Source of the DNA: Jaltomata sinuosa
Taxonomy: Eukaryota; Streptophyta; Magnoliopsida; Solanales; Solanaceae
Assembly (NCBI GenBank): GCA_003996215.1
Contig: QJPP01007229.1
Location: forward strand, 1-64,000
Direction of reading: 5' to 3'
Length of the DNA stretch: 64,000 bases
Part shown: positions 1 through 13,107 of the stretch, piece after piece
Layout of the letters: each line of letters opens with the position of its first letter
How positions within the stretch are numbered: position 1 is the first letter of the stretch
The notes under the pieces: generated by a model
Told to the model about the DNA's origin: nothing
What the model saw: the letters and a program-made list of their open reading frames with translations, nothing else
Databases searched by the model: none
Made by a program: the position numbers and the translations under genes

Positions 1-1825
1 GATGGTTGGTGAGTTGATGAACTCCGTACGGCTCTCGTGAAATTTTTGTGCAAATCTCCTATTTATTTCATTAAATAGAGCGACAATGGAAAATTCTCTT
101 TCAACATCGAACATTGCATTCACCGACTCAGCAATGTTTGTCGTCATAATGTTATACCTATACAAATAAATAATCACCCAGTAAGATATAATTGACAATA
201 AACTCAAATAAATTACTCAATTTATAATATTATACCTATTTCCCGGACAAAATGCTCTACTCCACCTGTGGAATCCAACACGTTCAAGATGTTCGGCTGC
301 TTCGGGTACCATGTCTCTTATTTGATTGAAATGGTCATTGAGCTCATCAATTTTGTACGCTTTTGCTGCTTTATAAAAATGAGATACAACCTTCGTATTG
401 TGAAAGTTGTTTCGAATATTCTCCCCAAGGTGCCTTATGCAACAACCATAATGAGATGTAGGGTAGACAATTGAAACCATCTTCTTGATACTTGGATGCC
501 TATCAGAAATTATGCACAAATCAGCAGTATAATCTAGATAGCTTCTCATTTGTTCAAAAAAATATCGGTATGAGGCATCGCACTCCTTGTCAACTACACA
601 AAAAGCAAGCGGAATAATATGATTCTCCGCATCTTGTGCCACAGCTGACAATAAAACTCCTTAATACTTGCTCCTCAAGAATGTCCCATCAATGGCTATG
701 ACTTTTCTCATTTGGTCAAAAACACGTATAAGCTCCATAGGATACAAAAAAGTACTTAAACTTTCCATTTTCATCAAGTTTTAATGTTGTCTTACTTCCT
801 GGATTTGCGGACTGAAGCATATAATGTTAAGCATCAAGCACTGCATACCCGTGCTCATGTGTTACCCTAATCAAAGACTTTGCAATCTCCATGCCCTTCC
901 AAATCTTTCAATAACTCACCTTAACACCCAATTCTGTACGAATTTGATGTTTCATGTCTTGTGTAGATGGGCCTTTACCTTCGGAGAACCTATTTTTGAA
1001 AATTTCACCGATGACTTTTGTTGTGGCGTACGGATTATGACTCGTGATATGCTCAGAACCGCACGTGTGATACTTTACATAGGTTGTAATACAGAATCTA
1101 TCAGAACTTAAAAGCTTCACAGCCCTAATTCACCACTTGCACTCCTGATATACACATCTAAAACAATACACATTACGCGAATTAATCACCTTCTTGAGTC
1201 TAAAATCTTTTTTCAAGCAAGCAATTTTCAACGAAGTTTCTAGTTCTTGCTTGTTCTTGAATGTCATTCCCTTATAAAAACTTATTTCATCCTCTTGCAC
1301 ATGGATAGACTGTGTTGATTGAGAATTGCCCACTGTATTGCTCCTAACATCAGGTGTAAGAGTTTGGTCATCCCCACAGCTTGGACCATCCAATTCTGCC
1401 CCACTTCCATTATCTGGAATATTCATATCTACCCTATCCTCCAACTCATCATTTAACATATCTTGTTGGTTTTGAGCTAAATTGGGATTCTCTATCGGCT
1501 TTTCAATTACGTATACCCTTAAAATGGTCCTAGCTGCATCACTCAAATAAGCACGCAAACGAACTTGATCCCTTATCTTAAAAGGCAAGACCCTCTGATT
1601 TTCAAAGGAGCTGTGCATGTAACTGATGACAAGATCTTTCGGTTGGCAATTTAATTCACAACAACTGATGATTAAGTTAATAAAATCATCATACAAAATA
1701 TCTTTTTGGACTGTCATCACTATCGTTTCTAACAAGTCACCATCCTTCCAACGCCAAATAAATCGATTGTTCTTCTCAATCCATTCACCATGACAATCAA
1801 CCCCTATTATTATTGATTCCTCCAT
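1..1825 (-). pseudogene. MULE (MuDR-type) transposase, broken and cut by the window edge
   Basis: Reading leftwards from an ATG at 1825, the protein starts with a PB1/ubiquitin-like N-terminal region (about residues 1-105). An acidic linker follows, then the MuDR DNA-binding region (residues ~183-231, containing FYKGMTFKNKQELETSLKIA). The MULE transposase core lies at 1-900, with DDE-type aspartates in AIDGTFLRSKY (near 690) and CIISDRHPSIKK (near 510). A GT-AG intron of 78 bp (158-235) joins PGNR to YNIMTTN, and the reading continues intact to position 1. The gene is dead: TGA at 1130-1132 (probably a mutated CGA), TGA near 908, TAA near 830, a one-base frameshift near 735 and TAA near 660. 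The C-terminal SWIM zinc finger would lie outside the window. Family assignment is firm; activity is excluded. Confidence 0.88.
158..235 (-). other. GT-AG intron in the MULE transposase
   Basis: On the minus strand the intron starts with GTATAATATT at 235 and ends with TTTGTATAG at 158. Removing it restores a continuous reading between the two conserved transposase blocks, so the intron is well supported. Reading straight through it hits a stop almost at once. Confidence 0.75.
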
Positions 1826-1919
1826 AAATGATACCTACAGAGTTTTGTTAAAAAAATCAATAATAGTATAGTAAAGTTGAGTATCAATATACAACAATAA
1901 AATTATATCATTGTCCCAA

Positions 1920-2552
1920 TAAGTAACTCATCTGTTGTAACAAATGACTCACATGTTGGATACATGTTCAGAACCAGAAGCTTAATCCAACAGATAAGTC
2001 ATCTGCTGCAACATATGAGTTATATGCTGCAACAAATGAGTTATATGTTGCAACAAATGACCTATATGTTGGATCAAGCTACTGGTTCTGAACATGAATC
2101 CAACAGGTAAGTCATATGCTGCAACAGATAACTCGTCTGTTACAGCATATAAGTCATCTATTGCAGCAGATGACTTATCTGTTGGATTAAGCTTCAGGTT
2201 CTGAACCAGCTTTGCCAGCTAATGTAAGATGAATCCAACAGGTAAGTCATCTGCTGCAACAGATGAGTTATCTGTTGCAACATATGACTTACCTGTTGGA
2301 TTCATGTTCAGAACCAGTAGTTTGATCCAACAGATAGTTCATATGTTGCAACAGATAACTCATCAGTTGCAACAGACCACTCATCTGTTGCAACAGATGA
2401 CTTACCTGTTGGATTCATGTTCAGAACCAGTAGCTTGATCCAACAGATGACCCATCTGTTGCAACAAATGAGCTATCTGTTGGATTCAACTGCTATAACA
2501 TGTATCCAACAGATATATCATTTGTTGCAACAGATGGGTCATCTGTTGGATA
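1920..2552. repeat. Array of nested short palindromes upstream of the MULE transposase
   Basis: About 630 bp is built almost entirely from degenerate copies of a ~21-bp palindromic word of the form CAACAGATGACTCATCTGTTG. Spacer motifs GTTCAGAACCAGTAGCTT and their inverse complements interrupt it. The spacers are themselves arranged as larger inverted repeats: 1966-2010 is the near-perfect reverse complement of 2161-2205, giving a foldback of about 240 bp with smaller hairpins inside. The array lies about 95 bp upstream of the transposase ATG (minus strand). No convincing coding potential. Confidence 0.85.
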
Positions 2553-2880
2553 CGCTACTGAAAATTGCAGAAAAATAGCAGATATATCCAGATGAGAAAT
2601 TGAACTAAAAATCATTATTTTTACTTACCAAAATCACCTATGAAGCAATTCCCAGTGATTACGAACAAATTTGGTCCAAAATTTTGGTCTAGTACCAGCA
2701 GTTATGGCAGCAGCAACAACAACAATGGAGGGCAGGGGAGTAGAAGAAAAAGAAGAAAATGATGATGATGAAGAAGAAGAAGACAACAACAACAACAACA
2801 ATGGAGAATGCCCTGAAAATGGCGCGAGGAAGAGAAGCAAAAAGAAGGGGAGGCGGTCGTTTCCCCCCCTCCCATTTTAG
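2553..2880. repeat. Low-complexity microsatellite cluster
   Basis: This stretch holds consecutive trinucleotide runs: GCA/ACA near 2705, GAT and GAA near 2760-2780, and AAC at 2785-2800. A purine-rich tail and a short C/T run follow near 2865. A 69-codon frame (2671-2880) translates into acidic, Asn-rich and basic low-complexity sequence. I do not regard it as a gene. It may be leader sequence of the MULE. Confidence 0.5.
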
Positions 2881-3544
2881 GTAATTAGGATTTTATTTAA
2901 TTCTCCCAAAAGGGGAATGGGTCCCATGAGTCAAAGTGTAAAAACAAAAACTTGAGGGCAACTCAGAAAATGAGTCAAAACCCATTAATTCCTAATCTAA
3001 TTTTTGTCACCTCTACTCAATTAAAATAACTTAAGTCACTACAACTTAAATTTGAAACTTTTTGTCACCCTTAATTCATTCACCCACGTCTCTTCTTTAT
3101 GCTCTCAATTCAAATTATTTGTTTTAGTCTATGGAAGCTTGAAATCACAACCGATTACAGTCGTCTACCTTCTGGTAAGAATTTCTCCTAACCTAATTCA
3201 TGTTGAAAAAGTAGTCTTTCATATGTTTTTTTTAGATATGTGATAGCAATTCAAAAACATATCTTGTTTGGGGGTTTCAATTTGTATAATTCATCTTATT
3301 TTGGGGTTTCGGTTTGTATATTCAATTTTGGGTATGGTAGTATATTGCTTAGCCAATTTAAGTGGACTCTTCACTTTTGGTGCCACATCCGTATTGGATT
3401 CTCCAAAAATAAACTACTTTTGGAGAACCCGACACTCACCCATTGACATTTTTGAAGAGTCTGAGCAACACATTTTCTTAGTATGATCCTCTATTGTGTT
3501 TTCTTAGGAACTATACATGAATCAGGGATATACAATTTTTGTCC
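2881..3544. repeat. Non-coding DNA with a dispersed hairpin repeat
   Basis: No credible gene is seen. At 3361-3480 lies a segment that I recognise as a common dispersed Solanaceae repeat. It contains an inverted repeat (3399-3408 with 3418-3427, TTCTCCAAAA/TTTTGGAGAA) and the phrase GAAGAGTCTGAGCAACA downstream. The MULE terminal inverted repeat should lie somewhere in 2900-3050, but I could not define it. Confidence 0.35.
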
Positions 3545-6298
3545 CTGTTAACCTCAAGTGAAAGAAGGGAAGGAGAGAAGCAAATAATCTAATCATGCTT
3601 GAAACCCAATTCTAATACTAAAACATGCCAATAATATACCTTCAAGGTAGGAACAACTAGCCAATAATCCAAGTATAATCATGAAGTGAACTAAGAGCAA
3701 ACACTATATAACTCCCATATGTGAAACCTCGAATAAGACACTGAATATAAACATAATAAGTAACAGAGATGCGATAGTATAATAATAAATCTACCTACAG
3801 CCCCAAAGGGCGCCCATACACTCGAGGAATGCATACAAGTGAAGACAAACCCTCTAACATCCATACTACCGGAGCATACACTCAACAAACAACAAACAAG
3901 GGTGGAGTCTCACATAAATGAATGATATGATTCTAGTGAAAATCAAGTTGAATAGTAACTCCGTATATACCTCCTCTGGTGCCCATAGGCCCAGCAGGTA
4001 GGATACATTGAAGGACACGACCCGTATACCTCAACTACACCATGTACACCTCATCCAGCACACTTAGCACGTAGCCCCTGGTCCGAATTGGCAAGATCCA
4101 TGGAGATCCTCAACCACATACTAAATCTCAAGTCTCAATAACAGTCCAGAGTGTGTCTGGATCCAAATACATAGTCGGAGTCTAAAAAATGCATGCCCAG
4201 AGACTATTCGGGTCTAAAACAGTGAATTAAGTTTCAAAAATCCCACCAAGGGTGCCGAGGCGTAGACGGGTCTAAAACAGTAGTAAAACAAATATGATAC
4301 TTGGCCCGTTCGAGTCTAGTACCATCTCAAATCAATAGGAAATAAAATCTAGCACTACGGCCCATCTGAGTCTAGTATAGTATGATTATAGTGATAAAAT
4401 CATCCTTTTAACTTTCTTACCCAAGGAAGATCCATAAAAATAATTCCAAACCTTTTACAGATAATTTATCGAAAACAAGCCCTCGGGACTATGCAAGGTT
4501 TAGAAAACCATCAATAGTAGGAACAACACCAAAACCATAGTAAAACATGCGAAAAACCTCTTTATATGCATGATAATGGCATGCTCAATCACAAATAGTA
4601 GCCCAATGGCTCACAATCAACCTATCAGCCTGCACAGGCTCCAATCGCTCTACAACACATATAGCCAGCTCTACAAATGAATATCAATGTCCGGGACTTA
4701 CGAACACTCCCGAATAACCCACCATCTATGGTACAGAGTCAAAGACAAGGCCACACAGGACCACAAGGGTGATACTATCAACTACAATGAATACTACAAT
4801 CATCGAAGTGAAATAAACTGGACATGAAGAAGCAACAAGGTCTGGGGCACCAAACTAATAAACCGAAGCCAAGGATGCTAATTAGTACAATTATATCCTA
4901 TATATGAAAAGTCTAAAAGAGTTAAACCATAACCTATATGTCGTCCAATGACAAGCTGCTAGAACGACGACGTCTAAGCCTGAACTGCTCTGAGAATCCG
5001 CAAATCATGAACAAACTATCAACAACATAATCTATGCATCAATATGAAGCTAACAGTACCCATATTGCTAAAATTTTAGCCGGGTCAAAATAAAGGTTAA
5101 AATTGGGCCCGTGGGCAATGCAATTCAAAACCAGTAAAAAATACAACTATATTCCTAACACTCCCGGGAGCGCATGCTTAAAATTTGAGTGGAATTAGAC
5201 CATGAGAAGGGCCCCAAAATTGTCCAGAAACTCAAGAAACAAAGAGGGAATTCAAATGACATTTTACGAAAATTAAAGAGCAACTTACAGAATTAGAAGC
5301 CAACAAATGATCAAGAATAAAAAATATACAAGCCTCAAAGCTTTAGGAATGAACAAGGGTGATTAATGGAGGTTTTGGAGCTAATTTTAATGGAGAAATT
5401 ATTTTGGAGAAGAAGGATATAAGAAGAAATGGAAGGGTGGCAAGCTATTTAAGCTGCCAGTGCCTAGGGGTCAGGGCGGCCCAGGCGCACGAGGGCGGCC
5501 AGGCGCAGGTGGACGAGGGCATCCAGGCACAGGCGCACAGGGCAGCCAGGGCGCAGGCGCACCAGGGCAGCCAGGGCACTGAGGCACAGGGGGCACAGGC
5601 GCTCAGGGCACTGAGGCGCATACTGCTGTCCATACCAGCAACCAACAATAGCTAAAACTTCCACGGGGAATTCCGGGCACATTCAAAACCCGATACTCAA
5701 AAACCAATAATGCTAATAGAGTGGAAACGATGTTCCGGACTCAACAAAATTGGCCAAACTTCCATACAAGGTCATTTTGGAGGAATATTGACCCAAGTCA
5801 ACACTAACAACAATCAACCAAACACCCAAAATGAGCCCGACTCACTCGGGACCCAAACCAACCATCAACCTAACCCAAACACATCATTTCGAAGCTGATG
5901 GAATCGTCGGATTTTGAATCTGAAACTCTGATCATCGAAAGCTGACCAAAGTCACACTTTTAACTCCAAATGGCCTGAAAACAGAAAAAGCAACACAAAA
6001 CCCACACAGGAAGTTCTCAGGCCTCGACTAAAGGTCTAACTAGACCAAACTCAGTACTTTGGAGCTAACAGATATGTCAGAATGCAATTTCAAGCACGTT
6101 AGCTCTGAATATTGACTAAAGTCAATGATATCCTAAATTAAAGCTCTAGAACAGGGAAACAGTCATAAAGACCAAACGAATGTCCAGGGCACTGAACCAC
6201 CGGTCCTAACAAGTCATAAGTGACTTGGAGCCACTATAAGCAAGATCTAACAGTACAAAGAAAGCATAAATGCAAAAATGACCGAAAGGATCATTACA
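3545..6298 (-). mobile_element. Truncated LTR of the A/C retrotransposon family
   Basis: The right end reads TGTAATGATCCTTTCGGTC on the minus strand, the same start as the LTRs of elements A and C. Collinear similarity to the element A LTR continues leftwards through blocks such as the CCTATAGGCCCAG-like segment near 3985 and ends around 3545. The last ~750 bp of the LTR (its U5 end) and any internal region are missing, so this is a truncated solo-type LTR. The left breakpoint is approximate. Confidence 0.75.
5448..5635 (-). repeat. GC-rich word array beside a TATA-like box in the truncated LTR
   Basis: About 175 bp of the words GGCGCAGG, GGCGCACC and AGGGCAGCCAGG sit in an otherwise AT-rich LTR. 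On the minus strand the array is followed directly by the TATA-like GCTTAAATAGC (5445-5455). The array occupies the same place as the different word arrays of the A and C LTRs. Confidence 0.7.
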
Positions 6299-8049
6299 CT
6301 TGAATATCCTTATATCATAGAAAAAAGTAAAAGTTGAATAGTGTAGAAAAAAAAGAAATAATCAAAATGATTTTCCTATTGAAGCTCTAATAGAGTATCA
6401 AAGTTTATCCTAATCCAGAAGTTTCATTCACTTGTTGGTATTTTCACCCAATAGACCATTTACCTTTTTTGCATTTAGCATCTCGTTGTGCTTTCTCTTG
6501 CTTTTTTCCGCTGATGCCAAATTGCTAAATTTAAAGAAATGCAAAATAAGATATAAGAAAATAATTGGTAGAGAGACTTTCATGAGGATGCAAATTATCA
6601 CTCTCAGGTACCAATAATTTCCCACTGTTTTCTCAATTTTAACCCCAGATCACATATGCACATCAAAGGGAGATGACATATCTATATCGGAGGGAAGGTT
6701 TGTATCTCTAATACCCATCCATATAATCAATATTTGTCCACATAACTACAAGAGGGATCTTAGCTTTTACATAGCGGCAGCAACATTCTCAACTTTAGTA
6801 ATATTTGTATTACCATATCGACATTGGTGAAAGCCTGTGAACAAAGATTTCAATAGATGCATAAAAAATCAATGTCAAGCTACAAATAAAATAAAAAAAG
6901 AAATAAACAGAACATCATGAACAATGGAAGCTATGCTAGTATATCAAGCAAGTTTCATGGCGAAACCAATTTTAGTCTAGTTTATTTTTAATCTTAAGGT
7001 TATTGTAAGCATTATATGATGGAAATATTCATTTCAACATGAAGGCTGTGGTTATTTTTATCCCAAAAATCAGAATATACACGAAGAAATAATAGGTAGT
7101 TCACTAGTATGATTTATGCACCAAAAGACCAATATGGCATGGGTGTGGGGCGGCTAATGAGCTCTATATACTGCTCCATGACCTTCTCTGGCATAGGACC
7201 ACAAAAGAAATATAGGTCAAGGACCCCTCTGATCACCTTGTTCATTCAAGTACTTGAGAATGAACTAATGTTCGACACCATGGATTGTTATCTAGATCAC
7301 ATTTTAGGAGTTTGAATGTCATCACATTTTAACCAAATATACTACCCCGTCAAAAATACCTTACTTATATATAATATTTTTAAATAGAAAGTTAGTGTAC
7401 TCGTTGTTCAAGAATCTATAGAATTAGTTGTTAGCAAGATCTATTATCAATTTTATTGGATGATTACTTGTATTATCTTTTAGGTGACATGATAACGTAA
7501 AAAATTTCGTAGATAGATGACCTATTAGCTGGCAATGTCGAGGACAATTAAAGGTACTGGTCCTTGAAGATAAGGAATGTGTTCGGGAGTCATATTTAGG
7601 TGAGGTGTCAAAAAGAACGTAACATCTCCTTACTAATAGATGACCTAGTAGTTCTAGATAAAATATACGCCATTTAGCTAGATACTAACATGGTTAGATA
7701 GCTCAAAGATGTCAAATTCATGTTTTGAAAAAGAAAATCCAAATATTTGATGAAAATTGATTTCTTTCAAGAAATTTATCAAACACAAACAACACAAATA
7801 GTTTAACCTATCAATATCCAATTCTTATTAGCTCTATTAATTGAAAGAAAAATCTGGCAGGAGAAGTAGATAAAGTTTTTCTAGATATTTTGTAGAACAC
7901 TTATAAATGAATTTAAAGCAAAATATAAGAAAATCATAAGAAAATTAAGGATAAACAAATATATTTATACGCTGATAGCACATGCATGTAGCCATGGAAT
8001 TCAGATCCACCGCTTGTAACCATGGAATTCGATAAGAGAATTTCGACCA
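6299..8049. other. AT-rich intergenic DNA; no gene identified
   Basis: Most of this 1.75 kb shows no coding or repeat structure that I can name. Two tiny exon-like blocks on the minus strand are listed separately. The right edge, GACCA at 8045-8049, is the presumed target duplication of element A. Confidence 0.4.
6464..6834 (-). pseudogene. Possible two-exon relic of an unknown gene
   Basis: On the minus strand, 6834-6771 is bounded by TTCACAG and GTAAAAG and can read YGNTNITKVENVAAAM. The block 6524-6464 is bounded by AATTTAG and GTAAATGG and can read QFGISGKKQEKAQRDAKCKK, a charged, gene-like peptide. Both have plausible splice borders. I do not recognise the protein, and chance splice-like borders in AT-rich DNA are common, so this is weak. 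Confidence 0.2.
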
Positions 8050-11000
8050 TATCACGACCCAATTTCTCAGGTCATGATGGCACCTACAACCTCTCAGTAG
8101 GAGAACCAATCCCCGTAGCCCAGATTGATTAGTAATGGGCTACTACCTAAGCGAACACACACAATAAGCAAAAATAAGCAAAAGCACATAAAATAGAACT
8201 ACGCGGAGAGGAAAACAACCTAGATATAATTATAAAGAAACTACACGAACACACGACCTGGTATCGATAGTACAAGAGCCTCTAATAGTATACAAAGTAC
8301 TAGAGATAACAAAATAGAACATACAACTGTCTCTGAATAAACAAAGAGTAGCAGTGCCAAAAGATGAGATATGGTCAAGCTCCAATCATCAAGAGCTCAC
8401 CCTAGTCTCGAATATCCAAAAGTTGCACGAGTATCCACGCGATTAACGATGAAAGATCACACTAGGATCTTCACCAGAAAGATGCAGAAGTGTAGTATGA
8501 GAACCGATTACAAAGCAACGGATACCAGTAGGCATCATAGGCCGACTGAGCGCATATAAGATATAAAAGCAGTAAATAGCAGAATGAAAGAAGGTAGTCA
8601 TAGAAGCAAACAAAGAATAGTACACGGAAGCTAGAACAAATAAAATACAAGGATAAAACAACCAAACTAAGCTAGCCACAAGGGATATATATATATATCA
8701 TAGAACAGAGGTGAAGGAAAGGAAAATGCACCTAGGGTCCTTGCAACAACAATATATGTAAAGAGAGGGTTTAAGAAAAGGGGCGGTATACCGGTAACCT
8801 CAATAAAAGAGAAGGAAGAAAAGGAAAACAAAGAATATAATCATGCTCAAACAATAGTACCAACCAATTCATGCTAATAACACCGCTTTAAAAACATGAA
8901 CAATCAGAACGCAATCTCACAAGTACAACCCTAGGATAGAACAAGCTACACCATAAATAACCGAGAGGCCACTAATCAGTGCTACAAAGAGATAGAACCC
9001 GCTAATCCATCAATGATTAAGTCCATATAATCAGAACCACAACGAGAAAGAATCCACTAATCCACCAATAATCCGAAGCCTCTAATAAGTACTACACCAA
9101 GATAGCAGTAATATAATCTACCTACAGTCCTAACGGGTGTCCATATACCCAAGGAACATAGACAAGTGTAAACAAACCCTCCAGCATCCCATACTATCGG
9201 AGCGTACACTGAGCACATAGCAAACAAGGATGGATCCGAATACAATATGCATGATGTGATGTGATATGATGAAACCGGTGTGATAGTAACCCTGTATATA
9301 CCTCCTCCGGTGCCTATAGGCCCAGTAGGTAGGATCTATGGAAGGACGCACCCGTAATACCTCAACTCCACCATATACCCCTCCTCCAGCACACGCAACA
9401 CGTATCCCCTTGTTCAGGTTAACAGGGTCTATGGAGGTCCGTGACCATATACTAAAATCAAAATCTCAAATATAACCATACGGAGTGTATCCGGGACTAA
9501 AGCAGTGATCGAAATCTCAAAATAATTGCCCGGAGTCTATCCGGGTCTAAATTTGTGAATGTAGTCTCAAAACCCTTATAAAGGGTGCCCAGAGTGTATC
9601 GGAGTCTAAATCCATAATAAAAGTATGTCTAGCACTACAGTTCAGCCGTGTGTAGTATCAATGTGAAAACTGGTGATAAAATCATCATTTTAACCCTTTT
9701 ACCCCAAAAAGATCCATAAAGTCAGTTCTAATTCCCTTTTTATAATCATTTATACTAAAAATGGGCCCTCGGGCCATGCAAAGTTTAGAAAACCGGTTAT
9801 AGTAGTCCCGCAACCAAAGTAGTAGTAAGATAATGTAGAAAATCCTTTGCATGAATGATATGATCGCAAACAAACAATAGCCCAATAGCTCACAAACAAC
9901 CTATCGGCCTTGCACTGGCTCAAACAGCTCTACAACATCAATATCCAGCCTAAAATCACAACTCGATGTCCGGGTCTCGCGGACATTCCTAAATATCCCA
10001 CCATTTATGGTCCAAAGGCGTATACAAAGGCCGCACAAGGCCACAAGGGTAATATTATAAAACTAGATCGAATACTACAACCAACGTAAGAAATAATACG
10101 GACAGAAGAGAAAGACAAGGTCTGGGGTGCCAACCTAAGAATACCCAACCCAAGGATACTAATAAATGCAATTATAGCCTATATATGCAAAGTCTAAGGT
10201 AGGGAAGATCGTAACCTACCTGTCATCTAATAACTAGCTACTGGAACAATGTTGCCCAAGCTTGAACTGCTCCGAGAAGCCCCAAATCATGAACAAACTA
10301 TCAAAAAAATACTCTACTTATCAAGATGAAGCTAACGGTACCCATATTGCTAAAAGTTTAGCCGGATCAAAACTTAGATCAAAAGTGAGCCCGTGGGCCC
10401 TGTAACCCAAAACTGAAAATGAAAATTTCCACGAGGTTTCCAACCTCGCCAAGAACACATGCTCCAAAAATGAGCATAAATCCTGGAGGAAAAAGGGGTA
10501 AAACAGCCTCTACAACTCAAGTATAAAATAGAATTAAAAAGGAGAATTTACAGAATTTAAAGGTTCGAACTTACGAATTAAAGGTGAGAAATCGATCACG
10601 GACCATAAAATAATCACCTTAATGCCTTGGAATAAGACCACACAGAATTTGGGAGCTTGAAGCTCAAGAACAATGGAGAAAATCATATATGAGGTAAAGA
10701 AAATAAAGGAGAAGATATATATACAGCCAGGGATTTCTTCATCGTTATCTCGAGAAAGATCCTCGAGATTGCAATGACCAAGCTGGCTAACTCACCGCGA
10801 TCACGATGGTCAGCCACGAGATCATGAAGAATAAAGGAGCAGGGCCTTCATCACTATCTCCAGAAAAACCCTCGAGATTGAGATGAACAAAGGGGTTCTT
10901 CATCGCTATTGCAAGAAAATCCCTCGAGATCATGATGAAAAAAGAGTCAGACCTTCGAGATCGTGATGGTCTTCTTCGATATCGCGATGCACAAATTTCA

Positions 11001-11698
11001 GCCATACCAGCAACTGAAAACCAGCAGTTCACCAAGGCTAAAATTTCAGCGGATGGACCCTCGTGATACATTTGAGGTCCCGCAAATACAAACGAACTAT
11101 GCTACTCAACTAAAAATAGCATTACAGACTCAACATAATCGACAAAATACCCCATGGAGGTTGATTTAATGAAAAATGGGCCCCACGCCCAAAAACCAAC
11201 CTTTAACCAAAATGGAACCCAAGACTCCAAAATGAGTCTGAAAGCCTCGGGACCCAAACCAATGGTCCCTCTAGAACAAAATTGAAATTCTAGAGCTAAC
11301 AGTGCTGACAAAAATTCCAACCGAGGCCGTCTTCTCCAAATGTTGACCAAAGTCAACCTTTCAATCCTAACTGGCCTGAAAAAATAGAACGAGGGAAAAT
11401 TTCAAACTGAAACCTCCCGGATCCCAACCAAAGGTCCAACTAGACCAAAGTCCATGCTCCGGAGCTAACAAAACTGTCAGAATTCAATTCTGAGTATGAT
11501 TGCTAAGAATGTTGACTAAAGTCAATGATTTTCTAAGTTAAAGCTCTAAAATAGGGAAATGGTCATAACGACCTAACGAATGGCCCGGGCACCAAACTAC
11601 CAATCCCAGCAAGCCAAAAAATGACTTGAGACCATAACAGGCAAGCTCTAATATATAAAGAAGGCAAAAATATGTAAATGACCAAAAGGGTCATTACA
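8050..11698 (-). mobile_element. 3' LTR of element A
   Basis: Collinear over its whole length with 46690-50328. On the minus strand it begins TGTAATGACCC at 11698 and ends GGGTCGTGATA at 8050. There is no primer-binding site to the left, as expected for a 3' LTR. TATA box TATATATA at 10716-10723. The short reading frames inside it are chance. Confidence 0.88.
10734..10992 (-). repeat. Palindromic word array next to the TATA box, 3' LTR of A
   Basis: Degenerate copies of TCATCGCGATCTCGAGG and its inverse complement alternate over ~255 bp. On the minus strand they end about 10 bp before TATATATA (10716-10723). Several neighbouring copies are in opposite orientation and could form hairpins. Confidence 0.75.
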
Positions 11699-12633
11699 TG
11701 ATCCACTACTAAAAAAGACTTTTGTCCGTGAAAGTAAAGAAAAAGAAACACCGGAGACTCAAACAAGGATGGATACTAAGCCTGCACCACTCTTTTGGTC
11801 TCCCGAGTAGTCCCCTAGACCAGACGACACCCAACAAAGATAACCCAAAGGAAAACCACCAAACCTTAACTCTTTACTAGCCAAGCTAGACTCCAACCTT
11901 TAACTCCAAAACTCCAAAGGTCTATTAACCAAACCAAACCTTAAGAAACTCACTCGGAAAGCACCAATACAACACTGAAACCAAAAGAACCAAGGCGATC
12001 AACACACGGAACTAGAAACCTTGATACCACAACCAGGTTCACCCAGAAAACCACCACCCAACCTTCTAAATCTTGTATTGTTTGATCCGCAAAGCCTTCT
12101 ATCTAACCTGAATCATCTGCACCATAACTATGAAGCTTTACACAAGTCGAACACTCAAGCCACTCTTGAAACATCAACCAACCCACCAGAGATCCATAGT
12201 TCCCACTACTCTTAGCCTAGAATAAGGTCACCTTCAGACTTAAACTCTATCCAAGCTAAGCTATAGTCTACTAATCTCTATCAACCAAAATACCAGCCTG
12301 TAGCATATCCTTAAAAACTGGAGTAACCTTCCCCGACTGACCATCAACCAATGGATAGATACCTTCACTAAGATCAACCTCGATATCAAAACCCAACTGA
12401 ACCAACCATCAGGGCTCATCTGTAATTTTCACACTAGGGTAGGGAATAACATGGACGAATACCCTATGTTGAAAGAGAATCTCCCAACTGTAGAGCAGAA
12501 CCAACCTCGCTGAAATGTACCAAGTCAGAATCGGCTAAGGGTGAATGAACTAGGGCAACCAGCCCAAGAAGACCCAAACAAAACCCAAACTCTGCAAGGA
12601 GTGTTGTAAGCCTGCCACAAAGTCTGTAGCCAT
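11699..12633 (-). mobile_element. Distal internal segment of element A, with polypurine tract
   Basis: On the minus strand this is the last part of the A internal region. It ends in a purine-rich stretch (about 11726-11699) before the 3' LTR. The same tract, GTAGTGGATGA, precedes the 3' LTR of element C at 61481-61491. The segment is collinear with C 60549-61491 but encodes nothing I can name. Its right edge GCCAT (12629-12633) is one side of the target duplication of complex B. Confidence 0.75.
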
Positions 12634-12889
12634 TTATCTTGGGCATATTTATATCCCCGTTTATCGTAATTTACCCATGTTTACCTTATTTTTAAGAGCA
12701 TTACTTACTATATATTGTGTGTTTTTGAGTTGAATTTCTATATGTTTTACTAAGACATATTATTAGGTGTTTGTAGGTGAAATGATGTGGGAAAGTGACT
12801 ATTGGAAGATGATTCGGATGTAGAAAGCATGGATGCAATGTAGCGGAAGGTTTGGGAGCACGTAAATAGAGGAAAATAGGATTGAACCA

Positions 12890-13050
12890 TCGAGAGGCAG
12901 CTTGGCGCACTGCAAGTGCGCCACCCCATGGCCTAAACAACTGCAGAGGTAGCCTGGCGCACTACAGGAGCGTCTCCCCAGAGGCAAAACTGCTAAAGCC
13001 CAAGTTGGGCGCATCTCGAGCGCGCCGCGCTAGCCTTGTCCCAACCGGAA
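12890..13050 (+). repeat. GGCGCAC-type word array upstream of the LTR 1 TATA box
   Basis: Contains GGCGCACTGCAAGTGCGCC, GGCGCACTACAGGAGCGTC and GGGCGCATCTCGAGCGCGCC, separated by AAACAACTGCAG-like spacers. It ends ~60 bp before TATAAATA (13108-13115). The same array is present in LTR 2 (29390-29545) and LTR 3 (42308-42465). Confidence 0.75.
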
Positions 13051-13107
13051 TTTTCAGCTTATTCTAAGTCCGAGTCCAAGAAGGAAAAGGGGTTATTTCC
13101 CAAACCC

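Noticed and set aside
1920..2552. CRISPR-like array of repeats
   Set aside because: Plant nuclear context, repeats are degenerate and palindromic, and spacers are recurrent instead of unique.
2671..2880. Open frame encoding an acidic, Asn-rich, then basic peptide
   Set aside because: Produced by trinucleotide repeats; no domain, and the opposite strand is equally open because of the same repeats.
5445..5682. Open frames on both strands rich in Ala, Cys, Gln and His
   Set aside because: They follow the GC-rich word array of the truncated LTR; both strands are open for compositional reasons.
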